A stretch of DNA of 64,000 bases from Planctomycetaceae bacterium (GCA_027487485.1 JAIYDN010000091.1:248001-312000); one strand, 5' to 3'; numbered from the stretch's first letter, positions 18,417 to 27,202 are shown. The notes: generated by a model not told the origin, from the sequence alone. Translations and numbers: made by a program.

Positions 18417-18983
18417 ATGATCAAAGTAAATGTCGGAATGAGCCGTAAAGTCTCGAAAGACTTCAATAGCACAGGGTTTTCGCTTAATCTCGAAGGAGAG
18501 GTTGCCCTGAGCCTAGACGATCCTAATCTCGTTATCGAGAGGATCAAACAGTTTTACGATCTGGCCGAGGAATCGCTCGCACTTCAAGTTGAACGCTATG
18601 AACACTCCCGTACGGATTCTGGCCGCGAAGTGGAGCCCACGAATCGAATAGTTCTTCTTCGAGCAGGCGACTCAAACGTGGGTACAAACTCGGAATCCAG
18701 CAACGCATCTTCGGCGCCGGTCCCTCAACAAAGTCGTACTTACGACGGTCGAACGTCAGGACCCGCTCGCACGTCGAATCAGGACGAAATGGCTACCAAC
18801 AAACAACTTCAATTTCTGATGACACTCGGGAAGCGAAGGGGAATGAATTCAAAGCAGCTGGAAGAACTTGCTTCGAAAGACTTTGGACCAATTCACAGCC
18901 TGTACGACCTTACCAAGCAGCAAGCTGGCTCAATGATCACGGACCTTAACCAAGCCGCAACCGAAACCTCTCGCCGCAACTAG
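18417..18983 (+). CDS. Small mobile-element protein with UBA-like C-terminal helical domain
   Basis: 188 residues. The chosen ATG at 18417 has AAGGA with an 8-base spacer; an in-frame ATG at 18366 is less likely. The N-terminus (MIKVNVGMSRKVSKDF ... FSLNLEGEV, to about residue 65) reads as beta strands followed by a helix. A Ser/Asn-rich linker follows (about 85-120). The C-terminus, TNKQLQFLMTLGKRRGMN to MITDLNQ, is a three-helix UBA-like fold of the kind seen at the ends of phage and plasmid recombination proteins. I recall similar proteins beside RecB-type nucleases on mobile elements, but no tested function. It is the first gene of a tightly packed operon with a nuclease gene, so a role in DNA recombination or end binding is inferred. 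Confidence 0.65.
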   Translation: MIKVNVGMSRKVSKDFNSTGFSLNLEGEVALSLDDPNLVIERIKQFYDLAEESLALQVERYEHSRTDSGREVEPTNRIVLLRAGDSNVGTNSESSNASSAPVPQQSRTYDGRTSGPARTSNQDEMATNKQLQFLMTLGKRRGMNSKQLEELASKDFGPIHSLYDLTKQQAGSMITDLNQAATETSRRN

Positions 18984-18996
18984 AGGACATCCAAAA

Positions 18997-19251
18997 ATGG
19001 ATCCGGAAGCAACTTGGAACGAGCTAGTCGAAGCCATCATTTCGCGAAATCGATTGGATGCGATTTCCGCCGCCCGAGCTTTGATCGAATGGCTGAATCG
19101 AGGCGGGTTTCCCCCGAAGGTCAGCCTCAAGGACTTGTCATCAGACTGGCAATCCTATCTCTGCCGCCGAGCGTGCGAAAGCGTTGTTCAAGCAACTGAA
19201 GAACTATGGAAGGAAAAACATGACATCAAAACGCGACCACTGGAGCTATAG
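18997..19251 (+). CDS. Small hypothetical protein of the nuclease operon
   Basis: 84 residues, mostly helical (WNELVEAIISRNRLDAISAA ... ALIEWLNRGGF). It starts 13 bases after the previous gene with GAGGA upstream, and its end overlaps the following nuclease gene by 32 bases, so all are probably translated from one transcript. No recognised family. The tight packing argues that it is real and works with its neighbours. Confidence 0.55.
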   Translation: MDPEATWNELVEAIISRNRLDAISAARALIEWLNRGGFPPKVSLKDLSSDWQSYLCRRACESVVQATEELWKEKHDIKTRPLEL

Positions 19252-20071
19252 TTCGATCAATCAATATCTTCGTTGTCCGTTGCAGTATTACTTCGAACGG
19301 GTACTCAAATTACCGCGGAAATCTATACCAAGTGCAATGGTGATGGGATCTGCAATCCACGCTGGTCTCGCGGAGTTCCATCGAGCTCTTCAGCATGGTG
19401 ACGAACCTTCAAACGACCATATTCGCGAAATCGTAGTCGGGAGCTGGAAGAATTCCTGCAACGAGAAAGTAGTGGATTTCAAAGATGGCAACACGCAGGA
19501 AGAACTAATCAAGCAGTCGATCGAACTGGTCGAACTCTACACAGGGAGTGAACGTCCAACCAATATTCGAGCTGTGGAACTTCCTTTCTGGGTCCCCATC
19601 ATTACCAGCTCTGGCGAAGTGCTAGAGAAACCACTGCTCGCCGTTGCTGATCTTATCGTGGAGCGGGAAAGTGGACTGACTGTTCGTGAATTCAAATCTT
19701 CGGGCCGCGCCTATAGTGACTTTGAGGTGTCTTCATCCCTTCAAGCTACGTGCTATGTCCATGCGACATGGGAGAAGCTATCGCAATGGTCTCAGGTCGA
19801 ATTCACCGTCTTGGTCAAAACCAAAACTCCGAAGATCCAAAATATTCCGACGACTAGAACATCTGCCGAAGTAGGTCGAATGGGAGATCTATTTCAACAG
19901 GTCGCGAGCTCAATCGAGCTAGGGATTTTTTATCCCATCGAAAACGTGATGAACTGTTCGGGATGTCCATATCGTGCGGAATGCAAACATTGGGTAGGAT
20001 CGAAACCAAATGCTTCCACGAATCCAATTCGTAAGCCAATCAATGGAGTTCATGCATGCTTGCCGAATTGA
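19220..20071 (+). CDS. RecB/Cas4-like PD-(D/E)XK exonuclease with four-cysteine (Fe-S type) motif
   Basis: 283 residues from the ATG at 19220, which has AAGGAA upstream. The RecB/PDDEXK_1 signature is complete: YSSINQYLRCPLQYYF at the start, GSAIHAGLAEFHR near 45, AVADLIVE near 141, REFKSS near 155 and a downstream LQATCYVHA helix. Cys19 together with the C-terminal CSGCPYRAEC (about 247-256) gives the four cysteines that bind a 4Fe-4S cluster in Cas4 and AddB. The family degrades DNA ends with 5' or 3' polarity. No cas gene is near, so this is not a CRISPR adaptation gene here. Operon context suggests phage-style recombination. Confidence 0.82.
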   Translation: MTSKRDHWSYSSINQYLRCPLQYYFERVLKLPRKSIPSAMVMGSAIHAGLAEFHRALQHGDEPSNDHIREIVVGSWKNSCNEKVVDFKDGNTQEELIKQSIELVELYTGSERPTNIRAVELPFWVPIITSSGEVLEKPLLAVADLIVERESGLTVREFKSSGRAYSDFEVSSSLQATCYVHATWEKLSQWSQVEFTVLVKTKTPKIQNIPTTRTSAEVGRMGDLFQQVASSIELGIFYPIENVMNCSGCPYRAECKHWVGSKPNASTNPIRKPINGVHACLPN

Positions 20072-20883
20072 ATTCGAAAGGGGGATGTCTATGCAAACAT
20101 GCCACGGAGGGCAAAATCCGGTGCCCTTTGATTGTCCGTCCCACGAGTGAAGATGTCGTAACGGGGAACTTATTTGGTGTACTCAAAGCGATCGACCCAC
20201 GATGGTGGCTTCCCGGTTTACTGAATTGTGCTTTACAAGATCCGATGTCGGATAAAAGGCGATTCCGGCAGCAGTTCTATCGCCAATTCACTATCTCTCT
20301 ATGGCAGAAGCAGGCTGCTTATCCGCCAGGCCTGATTCCTTGGGAGGAGGGAGTCACCGAGGTGGATGTTGTCATCGAGTTTGAAAATCCTGCCACGACC
20401 ATCTTCATCGAAATGAAGTACGGATCTCCACTTTCCAGTACGACCTCGAAAAACGCAGGAGACCATGGTTTTCCATCAGACCAATTGATCCGAAATATCC
20501 GCATTGGACTTCGACGATGCAACTGGTTTGATGAAAACCTTCTTGTATCAAAAGCAAAGCGAGACTTTCTGGTAATTGTTCTTGCCCCCTTTTCTGTCCC
20601 GAAGCTCGTGGATACCTATCAGAATCCAAGCTCGATTCGAGACGCCATTCCGAACGGTGCTCAACTTTCGCAATTGCCAGCACACAGATTCGTCGGAGGG
20701 ACGACTTACTCTAAACTGATGTTCGAATTGGAATCCAACGTTCCATTCATATCGGCTTCGGAAAAACGATTGGTTCAACAACTTCGGGATTATCTTGATT
20801 TCAAACAATCGAGCATCGCTAAGCGACAATCACCAACTTCGAGGGAGGTCACTGGGACTTTCTTGCCCGTAGTCTCAGTCTAG
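20056..20883 (+). CDS. Second PD-(D/E)XK-like nuclease-domain protein
   Basis: 275 residues. The ATG overlaps the previous gene by 16 bases and has GGAG with a 7-base spacer, so the two are coupled. The middle shows a PD-(D/E)XK pattern: a strand GVTEVDVVIEF near 99-109 with Asp, then TIFIEMKYGS near 115-124, then SDQLIRNIRIG as the usual following helix. The N-terminus has CLCKHA and IRC cysteines. I do not recognise the full-length family. It differs from the RecB-like neighbour, so the operon carries two unrelated members of this nuclease fold. Enzymatic activity is inferred only. Confidence 0.62.
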   Translation: MLAELNSKGGCLCKHATEGKIRCPLIVRPTSEDVVTGNLFGVLKAIDPRWWLPGLLNCALQDPMSDKRRFRQQFYRQFTISLWQKQAAYPPGLIPWEEGVTEVDVVIEFENPATTIFIEMKYGSPLSSTTSKNAGDHGFPSDQLIRNIRIGLRRCNWFDENLLVSKAKRDFLVIVLAPFSVPKLVDTYQNPSSIRDAIPNGAQLSQLPAHRFVGGTTYSKLMFELESNVPFISASEKRLVQQLRDYLDFKQSSIAKRQSPTSREVTGTFLPVVSV

Positions 20884-21016
20884 ATTTTCATTAAGCCAAC
20901 TGACCCACCTTTGGCATGTCTCTACCAGAAGATTCAAGATTTTACCTCGAAATGAACAAAACTTCGGTAAGCGAAAATTGCCATTTTCGAATAGAACCTC
21001 AAATCGTTCCGGATCC

Positions 21017-22087
21017 ATGAAAAAGTCCATCAAAGCTCCATCCTCGAAGATTGCAAATATCCCTAAACGCCCCGACCGAGACCGGCGGGTTCGCCAAAGT
21101 GAACGTCTTGCACGTATTCTCCGATTGCTCAATCTTATCCAATCTCGTGGCAGATGGGACAGGCAAGGACTCGCCGAAGAGCTCCAATGCTCCGAGCGAA
21201 CGGTTTATCGCGATTTACAAGTTCTCGAGTTCGCGGGTGTTCCCTTTTATGTTGAAAGCCCAAGAGGTTATTATCGGGTTCGAACAGACTTCCGGTTTCC
21301 AACGTTGGCTCTTTCGAAAGACGAAGCTATTGGGCAAGCGATAGCAACTCGCATCAGTCAGGTTGATGGACTGGATGTTTCACCAGGAGTGAACGTTGTC
21401 ACGCAAAAAATTGCATCTTCGTCCAATGAAGAAACGCGTGATACCTTGGAAGATGCTCTGGCGATCGTGCAAGTGCTTGATTTGAAACTAGTAGACCACA
21501 GTCGCCATCACGAAATGATCAAGTCGATCCAGTACGCCCAACTCGTGGGCAAGCAGCTAAGTGGATGTTATGAGTCGCCCTACGATGTGGACGCTGACAG
21601 TCAGCAACCTAAAAGCCAAAAGCTAACGATTCATCCCTACCGCTTATGTCTCATCAAGAAGGCATGGTATCTGATCGGTTACGTTTCCCAATTCGAATCC
21701 GTGCGTACGCTGCGAATTGCTCGATTCAAAAACATCCGGATGCTCGAACAGTCTGCGACCATCGATGTGAACTTCGATCTTAAAGCCTACCTGGGAAACG
21801 CCTGGTCTGTGTTTCGAGGGGAGAATTCATACCCAATCCGATTGGAGTTTGATGCGAGTTCAGCTAATGTCGTGATTGAAACTCAATGGCATCCAACTCA
21901 AAAGGTAAAGCGATTGAAAAATGGGGCGGTAGAGCTGAGCTTTGAAGTGGATGGGCTCGAAGAGATTTTGAATTGGGTCCTTTCATGGACCGGGAAAGTT
22001 ACCGTCCGATCCCCTCGTGAGCTACGTGACATGCTTTTGGATCGCCTGAACGACGCAATCGCAATGCACAGCGAAAGCAATCTCTAG
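21017..22087 (+). CDS. WYL-domain transcriptional regulator
   Basis: 356 residues. An arginine-rich N-terminus leads into a winged HTH at about 28-95 (GLAEELQCSERTVYRDLQVL). The WYL domain follows: YRLCLIKKAWYLIGYVSQF near 205-225 contains the Trp-Tyr-Leu signature and TLRIARFKNIRML comes after it, ending in the WCX region. WYL regulators bind nucleic-acid or nucleotide ligands and commonly control defence islands (BrxR/CapW type). It follows the nuclease operon by 133 bp on the same strand and is a good candidate regulator of it. The start ATG at 21017 is chosen over an upstream TTG. Two relatives of its HTH part lie at 26352 and 28387. Confidence 0.85.
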   Translation: MKKSIKAPSSKIANIPKRPDRDRRVRQSERLARILRLLNLIQSRGRWDRQGLAEELQCSERTVYRDLQVLEFAGVPFYVESPRGYYRVRTDFRFPTLALSKDEAIGQAIATRISQVDGLDVSPGVNVVTQKIASSSNEETRDTLEDALAIVQVLDLKLVDHSRHHEMIKSIQYAQLVGKQLSGCYESPYDVDADSQQPKSQKLTIHPYRLCLIKKAWYLIGYVSQFESVRTLRIARFKNIRMLEQSATIDVNFDLKAYLGNAWSVFRGENSYPIRLEFDASSANVVIETQWHPTQKVKRLKNGAVELSFEVDGLEEILNWVLSWTGKVTVRSPRELRDMLLDRLNDAIAMHSESNL

Positions 22088-22213
22088 GTCGTCAGAAGTT
22101 CGTCGACGCAAAAAGGGGGAAAAATCTCTGTCCAAGACCGCGACCCACGTCTGTCTGCACATTCGGGTATAGGTAGTGATGTTGCGTTTCACTACTTCCG
22201 AAAGGGTTCAGTC

Positions 22214-22630
22214 ATGGTGTGTTTGTTGCGTTCAATTTTGGTGTCGAGTCTTGCTTTTTGCCTGCTGACAGGCTGTTCTCTCCAAAACAAACCCGATTCC
22301 GAGGAAGCCGCAAAGTCTTTTTTGGACAGTGAGTTCAAAACTTGGATGGGTGGTTCCAAAAGTTCGGCCGTACTGGCTTCATCGCCGATCGGCTTTAAGG
22401 CTCCACCGGTGGGATACTCAATCAAAAGCATGTTTCCTGATCGGCCACACTTGATGGCTTTTTCGAGTGATCGAGGCCAACCCAAGGACTGGCAAACATG
22501 GACGGCTTACAAGGTTAATGTCGCGATCGAATTCAAATCCCAAGCAGGTTCGCCACTCGAGAAGATTGCTACCTACACACTGACTTGGAATCCGCATGAA
22601 TCTCGTTGGTTCTTGAACGAGCGATTCTAA
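22214..22630 (+). CDS. Hypothetical lipoprotein
   Basis: 138 residues with a lipoprotein signal peptide: MVCLLRS, a hydrophobic core, then the lipobox LLTGC with the lipidated Cys at about 20. The mature part is small and beta-rich (WTAYKVNVAIEFKS, TYTLTWNPHESRWFL) and not assigned to a family. The ATG has AAAGGG with an 8-base spacer. It lies 49 bp before a membrane-protein gene and is probably co-transcribed with it. Confidence 0.65.
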   Translation: MVCLLRSILVSSLAFCLLTGCSLQNKPDSEEAAKSFLDSEFKTWMGGSKSSAVLASSPIGFKAPPVGYSIKSMFPDRPHLMAFSSDRGQPKDWQTWTAYKVNVAIEFKSQAGSPLEKIATYTLTWNPHESRWFLNERF

Positions 22631-22679
22631 GCTCGAAACGTCTTGCAAAAACTCAAAATTCCAACAGGAGAATTGTCTA

Positions 22680-23057
22680 ATGACCTCTGATAACAACAAG
22701 TACTATGATGCCGTAGAACGAGGGTACGGTGACGCAAATGCGACCATTGCGATCGCGATTTCCAATCTTATTGTTCTTAGTTTGTCCTGCCTTTTCGGCT
22801 ACCTCATGTCACTTCTCGAAATGGCAATTCGAGGTCCAGATGCTCTTCCCTATGTAGGGGTGGTTCTGGGAGGCTGCCTGTACGTGATTCTGGGAGCTTT
22901 ACTCTGTGTTAGTGCTTTCCCCAGGCAAAAAGGGGAATGCGTTTTAGCGTTTTTCATAGGTCTGTTGTTTGCGTTCGCTATATCAGACGGTTTCCTCGAT
23001 CACGTAAAAGCGCAGAACAAGCGGTCCTCCCTAACCAAATCCGGGAGTGCGAAATGA
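22680..23057 (+). CDS. Small inner-membrane protein
   Basis: 125 residues with three hydrophobic segments at about 22-46, 58-80 and 87-105, hence likely a three-helix membrane protein. The start has AGGAG with a 9-base spacer. Its stop codon overlaps the ATG of the next gene (ATGA), so the two are translationally coupled. I recognise no family. The coupling links it to the DnaE-palm-like protein. Confidence 0.62.
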   Translation: MTSDNNKYYDAVERGYGDANATIAIAISNLIVLSLSCLFGYLMSLLEMAIRGPDALPYVGVVLGGCLYVILGALLCVSAFPRQKGECVLAFFIGLLFAFAISDGFLDHVKAQNKRSSLTKSGSAK

Positions 23058-23704
23058 TTTTCAGAACTGCCCACACGAGTGACACGTATTATGTCCCGTT
23101 TTGGTTCCAAGACCAACAATCCGGATTAAGCGACAAGGAGTATCTTGAAGCGAGATGTCGAGGAAAATTGAAAACCCTTCCTGAACTTGCCTCCGCGATT
23201 TCGATCGCAGAGATCTTGCGAGACGAGCTGGATTTCTACGAAACGTGGGGGCATATCGGTAAGCTTCTCGGTTTGCTGCATATCGCCGACCAGCTTCAAG
23301 AAACTCGACACGTAGTGGCTTGTCCCACGCTTGTTGGATCTTTGGTCGGGTACCTTCTCGGAATCACGCATGTTTGCCCAGTGACCTCCCGGACGTCGTT
23401 CGCCTCCGTCTTCGATGGCGATCCTCTGAATCGACTGGAAGTAACTTTCGTCGGCTCTATCGAAGCAAGAAACTTTCTTTTTCCAGATTACTCGCGGGAA
23501 AGCAATCGGGAACTTAAACCGGAGGACTATGTCATCCACGAGGCGATGGAAATTTTTGATGAGTGTCGATTTGGCTTATCGCAGGAATATGTCTCCGCAG
23601 TGCAATGTGACGAGCTAGGTGACGTTTGCAAAATCGATTGGCAAACTTCAGAAGAGTTGACGCTTCCGATGGCTCGTTCGATCGAGACGCGAGAGACAGC
23701 TTAA
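23054..23704 (+). CDS. Hypothetical protein with a DnaE (Pol III alpha) palm-like segment
   Basis: 216 residues, start fixed by the ATGA overlap with the preceding membrane gene. Residues 87-109 (HVVACPTLV, then GSLVGYLLGITHVCP) line up with the conserved DnaE segment VGPGRGSaagSLVaYlLgITdvDP, and the flanking FYETWGHI and TSFASVF fit the same region. However, the GRGS nucleotide-binding loop is replaced by ACPT and the PDIDIDF catalytic aspartates are absent. A polymerase would need about 1000 residues. The reading is therefore a short, catalytically dead relative or a convergent pattern. The remaining sequence is unrecognised. Function unknown. Confidence 0.5.
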   Translation: MIFRTAHTSDTYYVPFWFQDQQSGLSDKEYLEARCRGKLKTLPELASAISIAEILRDELDFYETWGHIGKLLGLLHIADQLQETRHVVACPTLVGSLVGYLLGITHVCPVTSRTSFASVFDGDPLNRLEVTFVGSIEARNFLFPDYSRESNRELKPEDYVIHEAMEIFDECRFGLSQEYVSAVQCDELGDVCKIDWQTSEELTLPMARSIETRETA

Positions 23705-23894
23705 AATCTGCTTTTAAGGAGCTACGCGAAGCTGTGAGCCTTCAAACGCGCCGTCCCCTTGTTTCTCGAAAATAGTTTTGGCCGATTGACCACTCGTGTC
23801 AACGAAGTCTGTTTAGATCACAGCGAGGTCATTCGGCCAGTGCAAGTTTCATTTGGGGCAAGCACTAACAATATTCAAAACAAGGGACATCCAT

Positions 23895-25190
23895 TTGGAA
23901 ATTATCGTTCATCGAGGTTCGCATGAAGTTGGTGGGAACTGCGTTGAAATACGCGGAAAATCGAGTCGCATCATTATCGATGTGGGGTTGCCGTTGTTCG
24001 ATGAACTTCGAAATCCGCTCGATGGTTTCGGACTGAAAAAACTCAGTGCTGAGGAGTTACGAGAAAAAGGAATACTTCTGGATATTCCGGGACTTTTCGA
24101 AATGGATCGCAATCGGGATCTGAGTTTGTCGGAACAACCAGCGATCGATGCGATTTTTCTATCGCATGCACATTTCGATCATTGTGGATTGCTTCCTTTC
24201 ACGCGATCGGAGATTCCGGTCTACGCGTCTTCGATTACTTCCAAAATGATGCTGGCTGGAAGCTTATTTGCAAATCAAGTTTGTCTGCCACAAGGGCGAC
24301 ATCGAAAAATCAAGGACAAGCAGACGATTCAAATCGGTGAGTTTACGGTAACGGCCTCCTCCGTCGATCACTCGATTGGCGGGTGTTTGGCATTCCAAGT
24401 TGAAAGCGACGGGGAAACAGTTCTATACACCGGTGATCTCCGCATGCACGGACGAAAACCCGGGATGATGAAAGAGTTCATTCAGTCAATGTCGCGTCAG
24501 ACAATTGGAACTTGTTTGATAGAAGGAACTCACATCGGATTGCCCAATGGTTCAACAAAGTCCGAATTTGAAATCGAATCGGAGTTTATTGATGTTTTGA
24601 AAAAGTCCGAAGGATTGACATTGATGTCGTTTTCGCCGCAGCACATCGATCGGTTGGTCGGTTGCATCCGAGCCGCCAAGCAAAGTCAACGCATTCTGGT
24701 TGTCGATGCCTATACTGCATTTGTGCTGTATCTTTTGTCAACGGAGATCAAGGTTCCGACTATCGAGCTGGACGCGAACATGCGGATACTGATGACTGAT
24801 GCAACTCGGAACAAACTATCGAATGGCAAACTTGCAAAATTGCGCGAGAGCTGGGAGTCGAAATTGATCTCGCGAGATGAAATCATGAAAACTCCCGACA
24901 AGTTCGCGATGATGTTCCCCAGCTCCTTGTTCAAGAGCGTTTTCGAGGGTCGGTTTCCTGATCAGACCGATTTGGTTTATTCCAGGTGGAGTGGATACTT
25001 GGAGCAGAGCGGGATGAAGGAAATTGTCGAAGCAATTTCTGATTGTGGAGGGACGACGCACCAGATCCATACGAGTGGGCACATCTTCGATTTTGATATC
25101 CCGATCCTTCTGAAGCAACTGCGACCGAAATCGGTTGTTCCGATTCATACTTTTGAACCGGAGCAACTTCGACAACTTCACTCTGGATAG
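23895..25190 (+). CDS. Metallo-beta-lactamase-fold hydrolase, RNase J / beta-CASP-like
   Basis: 431 residues from a TTG at 23895 with AAGGGA about 8 bases upstream; a TTG at 23853 is possible. Metal-binding motifs are intact: SHAHFDH near residue 93, SSVDHS near 158 and YTGDLRMHG near 180. The second half follows the beta-CASP plan (FSPQHIDRL, VDAYTAFVLY) and ends with HTSGHIF and VVPIHTFEPE, the C-terminal histidine motifs of RNase J-like enzymes. The family cleaves RNA or, less often, DNA. Its end overlaps the opposite-strand nuclease-like gene by 13 bp. The island copy is probably not the housekeeping RNase J, being shorter than the usual 550 or so residues. Confidence 0.78.
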   Translation: MEIIVHRGSHEVGGNCVEIRGKSSRIIIDVGLPLFDELRNPLDGFGLKKLSAEELREKGILLDIPGLFEMDRNRDLSLSEQPAIDAIFLSHAHFDHCGLLPFTRSEIPVYASSITSKMMLAGSLFANQVCLPQGRHRKIKDKQTIQIGEFTVTASSVDHSIGGCLAFQVESDGETVLYTGDLRMHGRKPGMMKEFIQSMSRQTIGTCLIEGTHIGLPNGSTKSEFEIESEFIDVLKKSEGLTLMSFSPQHIDRLVGCIRAAKQSQRILVVDAYTAFVLYLLSTEIKVPTIELDANMRILMTDATRNKLSNGKLAKLRESWESKLISRDEIMKTPDKFAMMFPSSLFKSVFEGRFPDQTDLVYSRWSGYLEQSGMKEIVEAISDCGGTTHQIHTSGHIFDFDIPILLKQLRPKSVVPIHTFEPEQLRQLHSG

Positions 25191-26149
25191 TTTGCCTCAC
25201 TCAGCGTCGTTGCGAACTTGGTAAGTTCCACCATTCCTCGCTCCCAAAGGCCTTGGCCTAGAAAATGACTTCTTGCCACCAGTATCCGGCCAGTGAATTG
25301 TCCGTTTTCGCAAGCCGTTCTGTATAGTTCATTCAACCTATCAATCTCCCGTCTCAAGATTGCTGACCTTGGATTGCAATCTCCAAGCATGACGAGGTAA
25401 TCAGGGTGGCGATCCGCAAAGCTTGCGATCAAACTTGGCGCAGCTGGGATGAATCCCAGTTTTTGTTTTTGATTGAACCTACCTAAAACTTCGTCTCGGA
25501 AGTTGTCAAGCTGGCTGTTGTCTTGCAAGAATGTCAGAAAGTTCTGGAAGTGTCCAACGAGGCCAGACTGCCCGCTCCCGTTTGGAATCGCACTTGTTCC
25601 AAACTTTACTTCTCCAATGCACAAGTGCAGATCTTGATTGTTCTGTCGAGCTGGTCCGGTTGCGGGCCAGCGGACTCCAACGAGATCAAAACGTTGACTC
25701 AGATTCGCAAACTCCATGTCGCAGAAAAAATAGTCTGTCTTGATATCCCCATAGCAATGATTGTTGGCGATAACGATTTGCTGTTGAAACTCTTTTTCTC
25801 GCATCAACCTGACACGATCGAAGTAATCGTCCATCAACGCTTTGAGGATAGGAATAGACCGAACTCGACTTGGTATCACACCTTCGCCTGAATCGGGATT
25901 CCGAAGTTCTTCCACCTTGATGCCAAACCAGTTTCTCGCTTCTTCTAGATTCAAATACTCTTTCGTGAGAAACGATTGGAATTCCCCGGTGGGCAGTCGA
26001 TTGATTTGAAGCAGTGAGCCGCCTCGGTAATAGATCGTAAGAATGTCGTCTCGAATCTCGGGACAAAGACTCGGATCACTCGTCACCGCCTCCCTTAGTG
26101 GACGAAGCGTACCGGATTGAAGTGCTTCAAAAAATGCGACGGACAACAT
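25178..26149 (-). CDS. PD-(D/E)XK-like nuclease-fold protein
   Basis: 323 residues from the ATG at 26149; an in-frame TTG at 26212 would add 21 residues. The centre shows a possible nuclease core: QRFDLVGVRW near 150-160 with Asp, then HLCIGEVKFG near 174-183, giving D-x(n)-ExK, followed by a glutamine-bearing helix (GHFQNFLTFLQ). The N-terminal 100 residues contain a small beta region (DDILTIYYRGGSLLQINRL). No family name recognised. It converges on the MBL-fold gene with a 13-bp overlap. This is the third PD-(D/E)XK-like gene within 7 kb. Activity is inferred. Confidence 0.58.
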   Translation of the reverse strand: MLSVAFFEALQSGTLRPLREAVTSDPSLCPEIRDDILTIYYRGGSLLQINRLPTGEFQSFLTKEYLNLEEARNWFGIKVEELRNPDSGEGVIPSRVRSIPILKALMDDYFDRVRLMREKEFQQQIVIANNHCYGDIKTDYFFCDMEFANLSQRFDLVGVRWPATGPARQNNQDLHLCIGEVKFGTSAIPNGSGQSGLVGHFQNFLTFLQDNSQLDNFRDEVLGRFNQKQKLGFIPAAPSLIASFADRHPDYLVMLGDCNPRSAILRREIDRLNELYRTACENGQFTGRILVARSHFLGQGLWERGMVELTKFATTLSEANYPE

Positions 26150-26351
26150 ACTTCTGACCTTGGAGAACGAGGGGCAAAACAATTGCCGAATTCTCCTGAG
26201 AGCCTGTGCCAAGAGTGGGTCAAACCTACCGAAACGCCGCGAAAGACACTCGTGTTCTCAAGTTCGAAACGAGCACTGACCCACTGTTGGCAGTGCTGGT
26301 CCTTACCTTCATCTCGTAACAACTACGGGAACTGTGGGTTTGAAATTGGGA

Positions 26352-26759
26352 ATGCCAAAGAAGAAAGTACGACCAGAGCGAGATCGACGGGCTCGACAAG
26401 CAGAAAGACTTGGGCGGTTGATGCACCTGCTTCGCCTGATTTCTGGCCGGGGCCGTTGGAATATGGCCGATCTTGCAGCTGAACTTGAATGCTCCGAACG
26501 AACCATCTATCGACTTCTTGATGCATTAACGGCATGCGGTGTTCCATGGTACTTCGACAAGCAACAAGAAACCTATCGCATCCGCGAAGGCTTTCGACTC
26601 GGAAATCTCGTTGACGCCTCATCCCAGTCCCAATCACAGACGCAAGAGAGTCCAGAAAAAGCAATCGCGATTGTCAATGAAGCCCGTTGTCTGATCGAGC
26701 AACTCAAGTCTTTTGTCGCTCGCCTTGAAGCGGTAATCAATCAATCTTCTAGCACTTGA
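26352..26759 (+). CDS. HTH regulator related to the WYL protein but lacking the WYL domain
   Basis: 135 residues from the ATG at 26352. The first 80 residues are a close paralogue of the WYL regulator at 21017, including the Arg-rich RDRRARQAERL lead and the winged HTH LAAELECSERTIYRLLDAL. In place of the WYL domain there is a Ser/Gln-rich linker and a C-terminal helix (EARCLIEQLKSFVARLEAVI) that may oligomerise. The decayed copy at 28387 has the same short layout, so this is a distinct form rather than a truncation. It may bind the same operator as the full WYL protein and compete with it. Confidence 0.7.
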   Translation: MPKKKVRPERDRRARQAERLGRLMHLLRLISGRGRWNMADLAAELECSERTIYRLLDALTACGVPWYFDKQQETYRIREGFRLGNLVDASSQSQSQTQESPEKAIAIVNEARCLIEQLKSFVARLEAVINQSSST

Positions 26760-26875
26760 AGACAATTCTTAGCTCTTCATCGGAAGTGTGGTACTGATTG
26801 GTTCCGCAATTTGATCTTCGTTGAGCTCGAAATACAGCCGATGGCTTGAGACAAATCATTTGGTGTCTTAGCGAG

Positions 26876-27202
26876 TTACTCGCTTTCACGTGGCTGCGGA
26901 CGCAGTGACGCGCGCCTTGGGTAAAGAGCGTCGACTTTTGGGCTCACATTATCGCTCAATGGAGGAGTGAATTCGAAAAGCATTCCGGGTTCAAAACTCG
27001 GATGATGAATTTGGAAAAAACGACAGATTGCTTCGATGTTTGCGGAGTTGGTTACCGGCTCGCGCGTTAGCGTTGTGAGGCCAGCAAGCGTGGATCGCGC
27101 AATTCCGGTTGTGGTGGCCAGGTCTTTTAACCCGAGGTGCTCACTGCGGGTTCGCCCCACGTTGCATTCCACCAACAGTTCGTGAATCTTGAATCGAAGC
27201 AC
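26876..27202 (-). CDS. XRE/Cro-type HTH regulator
   Basis: 108 residues, GTG start with AGGA upstream. The HTH spans about residues 20-75: LKDLATTTGIARSTLAGL is the recognition region and IEAICRFFQIHHP the last helix, as in the Cro/C1 HTH_26 type. The C-terminal 30 residues are basic and disordered. It is divergent from the hypothetical gene at 27449 (246-bp gap) and may control it. Confidence 0.72.
   Translation of the reverse strand: MLRFKIHELLVECNVGRTRSEHLGLKDLATTTGIARSTLAGLTTLTREPVTNSANIEAICRFFQIHHPSFEPGMLFEFTPPLSDNVSPKVDALYPRRASLRPQPRESE

Noticed and set aside
19220-20071. Cas4 as sign of a CRISPR system
   Set aside because: No cas1, cas2 or effector gene and no regularly spaced direct repeats are seen in the window; the protein is better read as a general RecB-type nuclease.
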